11,196 nucleotides of DNA from Candidatus Alcyoniella australis (GTDB lineage: Bacteria > Lernaellota > Lernaellaia > JAVCCG01 > Alcyoniellaceae): the NCBI GenBank assembly GCA_030765605.1, contig JAVCCG010000080.1:1-11196 (forward strand), given 5' to 3'. The stretch's first letter is position 1. Each line of letters starts with the position of its first letter. This document shows, piece after piece, positions 6,592-11,196 of the stretch. The position numbers and the translations under genes were made by a program. The notes beneath the pieces were generated by a model. It saw only the letters and a list, made by a program, of their open reading frames with translations. It did not search any database and was not told the DNA's origin.

Positions 6592-6619
6592 GGCCGCTCG
6601 TAAGAGCGGCCTTTTTTTT
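6592..6619 (+). terminator. rho-independent terminator of the nrdD-nrdG operon
   Basis: GGCCGCTC (6592-6599) and GAGCGGCC (6604-6611) form a perfect 8-bp GC-rich stem with a GTAA loop, followed directly by eight T residues (6612-6619). It lies 41 bases after the nrdG stop. Confidence 0.95.
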
Positions 6620-6675
6620 GGGTGCCGTTTGTCATAGTCTAACGAAGATTTTCAGCATCGCATTGGAGGCCGATC

Positions 6676-7413
6676 ATGTTATCCGACTCCACGAAGATCA
6701 AGCTATTGGGCCGCCTGATGGCGTTTTTACAGCGCCATCCGCTGTTGGTCAGGCTGCTGCTGCGGCCGATCGCCAACGCGCCGATCATCTCGAAAAAGAT
6801 GATGGTATTTGTCCGGGCGTTCATGGGCGCCACGGCCTTTGAGCTCCACGACGTTGACCTGCGCAACGGGCGGATCGGCATTGGCGGCGTTGAGGAGATC
6901 ATGGCCGGGTCCAAGCTCATCGAGCTGCTGCACACCACCCTGGGCGAGGCGCTGGACGAGGAGGCCAAGAACCGCGCGCTGTACAGCATGGGTCAACGGC
7001 TGTGCCGCTGGGAGGTCGGGCAGGCGCTGGAGCACGGCCGCTGGGCGCCGGCGGTGCTGGCGCCGCTGATCTTCAACAGCCGGGTGATCGACGAGGTCCA
7101 GGCCGACCCGCAGATGGCCGAGTTCTTCGGCCATGTGATGCGGATGATGTCGCGGCTGATCACCGACGAGGGGGGCTGGGGCCACCTGGATTTCGACTTC
7201 TCGGCCTACCCGCTGAAGGTGATGCTGACCAACTCCCAGGAGGCGCGCTGGCTCGGACCGGCGGACCGGCCGACCTGCCATTTCTACGCGGGCATCGTCT
7301 CGGGCTACGCCAGCACCATCTCGGGACAGGAGCTGACCGCCGTGGAGGTCGAGTGCAAGTCCATGGGCGCATCGCGCTGCGTGTTCGAGCTGAGCAAGAC
7401 CCAAACCGCCTGA
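6676..7413 (+). CDS. Stand-alone V4R-domain protein
   Basis: 245 residues, no signal peptide, start ATG 6676 with GGAGG at 6665-6669 (6 bases spacing). The last 50 residues are a V4R (4-vinyl reductase) small-molecule-binding domain: Cys201-His-Phe followed by a GIVSGYASTISG segment, then Glu226-Cys227 and Gly231-x-x-x-Cys235-x-Phe. V4R domains occur in the sensor modules of phenol/xylene regulators (DmpR, XylR, PoxR) and in BchJ-like proteins, where the cysteines bind metal and the fold binds hydrophobic ligands. The first 45 residues are hydrophobic-basic and may be amphipathic helix. No DNA-binding or AAA+ domain is attached, so it is more likely a carrier, chaperone or sensor partner than a transcription factor. 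It follows the RNR terminator and is probably transcribed separately. The ligand is unknown. Confidence 0.75.
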   Translation: MLSDSTKIKLLGRLMAFLQRHPLLVRLLLRPIANAPIISKKMMVFVRAFMGATAFELHDVDLRNGRIGIGGVEEIMAGSKLIELLHTTLGEALDEEAKNRALYSMGQRLCRWEVGQALEHGRWAPAVLAPLIFNSRVIDEVQADPQMAEFFGHVMRMMSRLITDEGGWGHLDFDFSAYPLKVMLTNSQEARWLGPADRPTCHFYAGIVSGYASTISGQELTAVEVECKSMGASRCVFELSKTQTA

Positions 7414-7587
7414 ACCACCCGCCGCGGGCCGATTTGCGATCAAAGGCAGTTTCGACTGTTTATCAAGAAGTATGCGCGACAATGTCAAGTAATGCTTTAC
7501 CTGTCGTTTCCGCCGTTTTATACGCTGATAACCGTTGCTAAACAACTAGTTGCGCCCCCGTCCCTGGTAAAATACTTTAGGACTTGC

Positions 7588-7882
7588 ATGCGAATTGGGA
7601 TTTCAAATCACAGATTTCGTATAGGTTACGAAGCGCGTATAGTCGTTGATATTACCTGGTAATCGCGATTTGGCTCCATGCGATGTTCATATACTGGTTT
7701 TCTCTGGCGCGTAAAGTCTTGATTAATCAGGGTAATCTTGAAACCCCACGCATGCGATAATCTTTCGAAAAAAACCGCGATTTCCCTGTAATTTCGCCTG
7801 AGTACGACAGGGCTTAGTTGATCGCATAGGTTGAGTTTTCGCAGGTCTGTAAGTTGCCGAATCTAATACGAAATAATCGCAT
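7588..7882. repeat. cluster of five ATGCGA/TCGCAT motifs in non-coding DNA
   Basis: ATGCGA occurs at 7588, 7678 and 7752, and its reverse complement TCGCAT at 7822 and 7877, with spacings of 90, 74, 70 and 55 bases. Four of the five extend to ATGCGAT. About 0.15 occurrences of a given 6-mer would be expected by chance in 295 bases on both strands. The copies turn from direct to inverted at the centre. The motif was chosen after inspection, so the enrichment is suggestive only; function unknown. Confidence 0.35.
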
Positions 7883-8157
7883 GAAAAAATCGGAAAAACA
7901 TTATGTCAACTAGCCGACTTCAGGCGTAATTTTTATTTCGCCGTCCGAGATTTAGTTTTCAATGAGCACCTATATATTTTACCAGGGAGCGGGGAGGTGT
8001 GTCAAATGCCATTGGACTTATGCGGCCCCAATGTTATCGAGCATCGAACACACACAATCTTATAAGTTCATAAAAACAATGTAGCGTGTCCCTGTAATTA
8101 TCGATGATCCTGTCAATCCCCGATAAAAAAAGGCGCTTGAGAAAAATGTAATTACAC

Positions 8158-8186
8158 TTGACAGCTAGGGACCCCAGGTGTATGTC
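8158..8186 (+). promoter_or_regulatory. weak promoter candidate upstream of the 8353 gene
   Basis: A perfect TTGACA (8158-8163) is followed after 17 bases by TATGTC (8181-8186), a poor -10 box matching only at its first three positions. It is the best candidate I see for the 8353-9495 gene pair, with a leader of about 160 bases. Confidence 0.25.
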
Positions 8187-8352
8187 GTAGTCGCCAAGAA
8201 CAAAAAATCGAGACTGAATAAACCATCTAGGCACCCTTTGCACCAGCAGCCCCGTTGATTTACGCCCAAGCAGGGTGCGGGCGTTGGCAAAGCAATGGAT
8301 CACACGATAACAAAATCGGTTGATCCTACACTCCTTTCGCTGTGAGGCGGCC

Positions 8353-9006
8353 ATGGGACTTTGGGGAAAGAGATTCATTAAGGGAGAAAGAGAGAAGGGC
8401 TCGAACGAATCTTCCATCCGGCGAAAGAAAGAAGCTGGTACCGGGGAGGACAAGCAACCCACAATAACGGCTTTTACAGCCTGGCAGTTTGATGAATCTT
8501 GTCTTAAGGGAAAATATGGAGCCTGCACGGGATTAATCGCGGACAATGTAGAAATCATTTTCACAGGCGGAGAGTCGCTGAGCTTAATGGTTCATGCTTG
8601 GATAGTATGCCATTCTTCATATAACTATAAGATCACAGAAGATATGATCACGGCAGGTGAACATGTGATACAGACATCTTCCGTAATATCTTTTCCACAG
8701 GCATGGTTCCAAGTTCCCCTGCCCCCCGCTGAGAGTATGACGGACAGCGATGTTGCGACTCAAATTGCTGAAGAAAACGGCGGTTATGTCATTTCCGGCG
8801 GGGGCATGTTCGGTAGTACGGGGATCTTCATTTTGAATATGAGAATCATCGATGGAAGAAAAGCTCCGCTCTGGTTGATGCCACATCGTTACCAAGATTA
8901 TTTCATCAGGGCCATCGATGCGCAACAGGGAACAATTGTATACCCGGACGTTTCCGACCAATCCGGAATGCTGTTCACCAGCCAAAGGCCCAAAGCGTTC
9001 GGTTGA
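8353..9006 (+). CDS. Hypothetical cytoplasmic protein, unrecognised family
   Basis: 217 residues from ATG 8353, chosen because GAGG (8344-8347) lies 5 bases upstream; the frame is open to a TTG at 8320 without support. I do not recognise the family. Residues 1-45 are strongly basic and polar (GKRFIKG, RRKK) and look disordered. The rest is a mixed alpha/beta domain: a strand-rich region with GGESLSLMVHAWIVCHS near 80-95, a glycine-rich turn VISGGGMFGSTGIF in the second half, and an aromatic stretch MPHRYQDYF near 180. There is no signal peptide, membrane helix or catalytic signature. Base composition is less GC-rich than that of the operons to the left, as expected for transferred DNA. A lipoprotein gene starts 33 bases after its stop on the same strand, so the two are likely co-transcribed and may work together. 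Confidence 0.7.
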   Translation: MGLWGKRFIKGEREKGSNESSIRRKKEAGTGEDKQPTITAFTAWQFDESCLKGKYGACTGLIADNVEIIFTGGESLSLMVHAWIVCHSSYNYKITEDMITAGEHVIQTSSVISFPQAWFQVPLPPAESMTDSDVATQIAEENGGYVISGGGMFGSTGIFILNMRIIDGRKAPLWLMPHRYQDYFIRAIDAQQGTIVYPDVSDQSGMLFTSQRPKAFG

Positions 9007-9039
9007 TATCGGCCACCACTTTGTCCGGGGGGATTTAAC

Positions 9040-9495
9040 ATGAGGATAAAACTAGTTACATGTTTGATGTTGATCGCATTGCTGCTTGGATGTCAGCCTG
9101 ACTCTGAAAGAGGGGAAGTCAAAACACTAAGCGGCCCAGTGCAAATTCAGCCTGACTCTGAAAGAGGGGAAGTCAAAACACCAAGCGGCCCAGTGCAAAT
9201 TCATTACGGCTATCAAGGCGGTGACCCGGTGTGGGCTGTGATTGGCATCGCGAGCTCGGCCGAAGCATACGTGGGCAATGTACTAGTGGGTAAAGCGAAA
9301 GCCTTGAGAATCATCGAGATGGAACAAGGCCCCAATGCTATCGAAGTGGAGGAAACCCACTTTTCGCCCTCCGGCTCTGTGATTTACAAAGGGATCGTCG
9401 TATACTCGTTTGGCTGGCGCGGGAGCAAGCTACAGGAAAGAGCCTTGAGAGGAAAAAAACGAACGGATATATTCTCAAGCTGGCCTTCCGGGTGA
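9040..9495 (+). CDS. Small hypothetical lipoprotein with an internal 18-residue tandem duplication
   Basis: 151 residues, ATG 9040 with a GGGGGGA ribosome site about 7 bases upstream. Residues 1-18 are a clear lipoprotein signal peptide (Arg2, Lys4, hydrophobic 5-16, lipobox L-L-G-Cys18), so the mature protein is lipid-anchored. Directly after the cysteine comes an 18-residue segment, QPDSERGEVKTxSGPVQI, present twice in tandem (residues 19-36 and 37-54) and differing only by Leu versus Pro. It forms a hydrophilic linker between anchor and globular domain. Residues about 57-151 are strand-rich with a basic C-terminus. I recognise no family. The gene follows the 8353 gene by 33 bases and probably belongs to the same transcript. 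Confidence 0.72.
   Translation: MRIKLVTCLMLIALLLGCQPDSERGEVKTLSGPVQIQPDSERGEVKTPSGPVQIHYGYQGGDPVWAVIGIASSAEAYVGNVLVGKAKALRIIEMEQGPNAIEVEETHFSPSGSVIYKGIVVYSFGWRGSKLQERALRGKKRTDIFSSWPSG
9094..9201 (+). repeat. 54-bp tandem duplication, two copies
   Basis: Copies at 9094-9147 and 9148-9201 agree at 53 of 54 positions; the one difference is T at 9128 versus C at 9182, changing Leu to Pro. The length is a multiple of three, so the reading frame is kept. Near-identity including silent sites points to a recent slippage or recombination event. Confidence 0.95.
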
Positions 9496-9602
9496 GTTAT
9501 AGGGATAGAGAAACTATTGTTTCCCAGCTCTTTATTTAGTATTGCACGATAGATATCTGCCTATACCAGTTAACCAGGTGGATAAAATGCTGCGTTACCG
9601 AC

Positions 9603-9713
9603 GTAGATCCTTCACTTCGTTCAGGATGACGGCTCGCGTGCGACTTGCAGCGTTATATCTCGTTGATATCGTACGTAATTTGTCATCCTGAGTCCCTGGG
9701 CCGAAGAATCTAC
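9603..9713. repeat. imperfect inverted-repeat element (REP/MITE-like)
   Basis: The left arm (9603-9630) begins GTAGATCCTTC and ends TTCAGGATGAC; the right arm (9682-9713) begins GTCATCCTGAG and ends GAAGAATCTAC, its imperfect reverse complement. About 50 bases separate the arms. The core GTCATCCTGAG...GAAG-ATCTAC is a motif I associate with dispersed intergenic palindromes in many environmental bacterial genomes. No transposase is present, so if mobile it would need help in trans. Confidence 0.6.
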
Positions 9714-9788
9714 TCTCGCACGGTGAATTTGTTGTGAATTGGCTGACAATAGTTAGGTATGATGTCCCCCGAACTCCTTCGATTTCAA

Positions 9789-9815
9789 TTGACAACAGAC
9801 CCCGGGGACTATAAT
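9789..9815 (+). promoter_or_regulatory. candidate promoter upstream of the LRR lipoprotein gene
   Basis: A perfect TTGACA (9789-9794) and a perfect TATAAT (9810-9815) occur together but with a 15-base spacer, shorter than the ideal 17; the overlapping TAATAT at 9812-9817 would give 17. The palindrome CCCCGGGG sits in the spacer. The leader to the GTG at 10050 would be about 230 bases. Confidence 0.4.
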
Positions 9816-10049
9816 ATATCTCAGTCATCACGAATATAAATTAAAAGCGCTCGGTGCTATCGAGCTGATCTTTGTCACAAACGGAACCTGAAATACCCCG
9901 TTTCAGCGGTTGATATGGGGAATACCTGTTTAAAGGGTTCGCAGGAACAATCTTTGTTCCTCGTTTTCTCTGCGCCTCGATTCTCGCGTCAGCCGCGGAT
10001 CGGATGACCCTATGCAACGGCTCAGCTATTTGTCTTACTGGGGAAGACC

Positions 10050-11196
10050 GTGAAAAAAAGAATCTTTCGCATCGCTTGGCTTCTGATATTTCCCGCACTT
10101 CTTACAGCCGCGGCAGGATGTAAAAAAAACGAGGTTTATTATTCGCCTATATTTATCATAGCAAACGTCAGAATTTTAATGCCGTCCTCTGAGGCCGAGA
10201 AATTCAGTCGGTATAAACACGAAGTCGATGCCGCTGGCAGCGTAGCTTACCTTGACGGCAAGGCAGTCGGCTTGGACTTGGTAGGGCAGTCCATTGAAAA
10301 GACAATGGAGGTACTGAGGGCGCACCCTGAAGCGGCCTCGAGTGTGCGCGCTGATCTCTCGATCCTTTGCAATGCCGAGGTGCTCGAGGCTTTGCAGGCC
10401 CGCTCGTCGGGCCGGATGTGGATCGGCATCAGCGACGAGGGTTTTTCCACGGAGGGGCTTGAGTTCTTTCTGCAACGATTGGATGCCAAGGAGCTCTATT
10501 TGGAATTGGCCAAAGCTGACGATAATGCCTTGGACGTGCTCTCAAACTTCAAGGAACTGCGATGGCTGAGCCTGTCCCGCACCAAAGTCACCGACACCGG
10601 CCTCGCTCACCTCGAGGGGCTCAAGGAGCTGTGGTGGCTGAACCTGTCCGACACCAAAGTCACCGACACCGGCCTCGCTCACCTCGAGGGGCTCAAGGAG
10701 CTGCGAGTGCTGCACCTGTCCGTAACCAAAGTCACCGACTCCGGCCTCGCTCACCTCGAGGGGCTCAAGGAGCTGCGCGTGCTGGACCTGGGGCTAACCG
10801 AATTCACCGACTCCGGCCTCGCTCACCTCGAGGGGTTCAAGGAGCTGCGATTGCTGTACCTAACAGGCACCCAAGTCACCGACACCGGCCTCGCTCACAT
10901 CGCAGGGCTCAAGGAGCTGCGTGGGCTGTCCCTAATACGCACCAAAGTCACCGACACCGGCCTCGTTCACCTCGAGGGGCTCAAGGAGCTGCGCGAGCTG
11001 AAACTGCGGAATACCCAGGTCACCGACTCCGGCCTCGTTCACCTCGAGGGGCTCAAGGAGCTGCGCGTGCTGTACCTGGGTGATACCCAGGTCACCGACA
11101 CCGGCCTCGCTCACATCGCAGGGCTCAAGGAGCTGCGAGTGCTGGACCTGTCCTCTACCAAAGTCACCGACTCCGGCCTCGCTCACCTCGAGGGGC
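10050..11196 (+). CDS. Leucine-rich-repeat lipoprotein, partial (C-terminus off the right edge)
   Basis: 382 codons are visible from GTG 10050, with no stop before the window ends; a GGGGAAG ribosome-like stretch precedes it. Residues 1-24 form a signal peptide (KKRIFR, hydrophobic 8-22) ending in A-A-G-Cys24, a relaxed lipobox, followed by Lys-Lys, so a lipid-anchored surface or periplasmic protein is likely. Residues 25-169 are a non-repetitive alpha/beta domain I do not recognise. From codon 170 nine 24-residue LRRs run to the edge, consensus LRxLxLxxTxVTDxGLAHLEGLKE, the RNI-like class common in large environmental bacterial proteomes. LRR domains bind proteins or glycans. The repeats are nearly identical at DNA level except at codons 3, 5, 7, 8 and, less so, 10. 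No other gene in the window belongs with it by spacing. Confidence 0.88.
   Translation, partial: MKKRIFRIAWLLIFPALLTAAAGCKKNEVYYSPIFIIANVRILMPSSEAEKFSRYKHEVDAAGSVAYLDGKAVGLDLVGQSIEKTMEVLRAHPEAASSVRADLSILCNAEVLEALQARSSGRMWIGISDEGFSTEGLEFFLQRLDAKELYLELAKADDNALDVLSNFKELRWLSLSRTKVTDTGLAHLEGLKELWWLNLSDTKVTDTGLAHLEGLKELRVLHLSVTKVTDSGLAHLEGLKELRVLDLGLTEFTDSGLAHLEGFKELRLLYLTGTQVTDTGLAHIAGLKELRGLSLIRTKVTDTGLVHLEGLKELRELKLRNTQVTDSGLVHLEGLKELRVLYLGDTQVTDTGLAHIAGLKELRVLDLSSTKVTDSGLAHLEG
10557..11196 (+). repeat. 72-bp tandem repeat array encoding LRRs, eight full units plus one partial
   Basis: Units start at 10557, 10629, 10701, 10773, 10845, 10917, 10989, 11061 and 11133, always 72 bases. The second half (GTCACCGAC through CTCAAGGAG) is almost invariant including silent positions. 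Main differences there are ACC/TCC at codon 14, GCT/GTT at codon 17, and CTC-GAG/ATC-GCA at codons 19-20 (units 5 and 8). Variation concentrates in codons 3, 5, 7, 8 and 10. Patchy sharing of marker codons between non-adjacent units suggests repeated unequal exchange or gene conversion. Confidence 0.93.

Larger units (their letters stand above)
7414..8352. other. long intergenic stretch without a convincing gene
   Basis: About 940 bases, visibly richer in A and T than the flanking genes. I see no protein with recognisable content, no tRNA and no CRISPR pattern. A 90-codon minus-strand frame is open at about 8034-8355, but it has no ribosome site and no recognised motif. Present are a cluster of ATGCGA motifs (7588-7882), a near-palindrome ATTACCTGGTAAT, and a weak promoter-like pair in front of the next gene. 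It may be decayed accessory DNA, regulatory DNA, or hold an unrecognised RNA. Confidence 0.5.
9496..10049. other. intergenic stretch with a dispersed-repeat-like element and a candidate promoter
   Basis: No supported gene. It contains an imperfect inverted-repeat element (9603-9713), a promoter-like pair (9789-9815), and a palindrome GGAACAA-TCT-TTGTTCC (9944-9960) in the presumed leader of the LRR gene. Minus-strand open frames here are short, lack ribosome sites and partly translate the repeat element. Confidence 0.6.

Noticed and set aside
7414-8352. CRISPR array or tRNA in the long gap
   Set aside because: No regular repeat-spacer pattern and no cloverleaf with T-arm or acceptor features could be found.
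8034-8564. 176-codon open frame on the minus strand overlapping the start of the 8353 gene
   Set aside because: No ribosome site before any of its likely starts, no recognised motif, and its N-terminal half lies opposite a better-supported plus-strand gene. The part at 8034-8355 could be a decayed gene but cannot be supported.
9510-9540. Possible terminator after the small lipoprotein gene (GAAAC-TATT-GTTTC then a T-rich stretch)
   Set aside because: The stem is only 5 bp and AT-rich, and the T-run is interrupted and distant, so it is too weak to call.
9595-9831. 78-codon minus-strand frame
   Set aside because: It translates the inverted-repeat element, has no ribosome site, and its low-complexity ending is typical of spurious frames across such repeats.
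9944-9960. Palindrome GGAACAA-TCT-TTGTTCC as a terminator or operator
   Set aside because: No proper T-run follows and no second copy is seen; it is noted only as part of the LRR gene leader.
10562-11083. 173-codon plus-strand frame and similar minus-strand frames within the repeat array
   Set aside because: A 72-bp repeat without stops is open in several frames. Only the frame from GTG 10050 has a signal peptide, a unique N-terminal domain and the LRR consensus.

Overview
The window looks like chromosomal DNA from a GC-rich Gram-negative bacterium that lives, at least sometimes, without oxygen. Support: a complete class III (oxygen-sensitive) ribonucleotide reductase operon, several lipoproteins with bacterial signal peptides and lipoboxes, sigma70-like promoters and a textbook rho-independent terminator. 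Gene content (SoxB/DadA-like FAD oxidoreductase, free-standing V4R protein, LRR lipoprotein) would suit a deltaproteobacterium-like or environmental, metagenome-derived lineage, but nothing here fixes the taxonomy.

Layout. (1) Positions 1-2123, minus strand: an FAD-dependent oxidoreductase followed, with an 8-base overlap, by a TPR/BamD-like lipoprotein that runs off the left edge; a good sigma70 promoter precedes the pair. (2) 2212-3351, plus strand: a galactokinase-family GHMP kinase, divergent from the FAD gene with overlapping promoters; two residues that normally contact galactose are changed. (3) 3412-6619, plus strand: a self-contained anaerobic RNR operon with a sigma70 promoter inside an inverted repeat, a structured leader, nrdD, a separate 70-codon gene for the NrdD glycyl-radical tail, nrdG and a terminator. 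The NrdD catalytic body ends just after the first half of its C-terminal zinc motif; the small ORF supplies the remaining Cys and the radical-bearing Gly. This split is the most striking feature of the window. (4) 6676-7413: a stand-alone V4R-domain protein. (5) 7414-10049: a gene-poor, less GC-rich accessory stretch with two unrecognised genes (one a lipoprotein with a fresh 54-bp internal duplication), a dispersed-repeat-like inverted element, and about 900 bases of non-coding DNA rich in a short motif. (6) 10050 to the right edge: a leucine-rich-repeat lipoprotein whose 72-bp repeats are almost identical except at the codons predicted to form the exposed face of the LRR sheet.

How the genes fit together: NrdG (radical SAM activase) would place the glycyl radical on the small subunit, which must dock with NrdD for deoxynucleotide synthesis; the shared promoter, the ATGA overlap and the common terminator fit obligatory co-expression. 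The other blocks look functionally independent of it.
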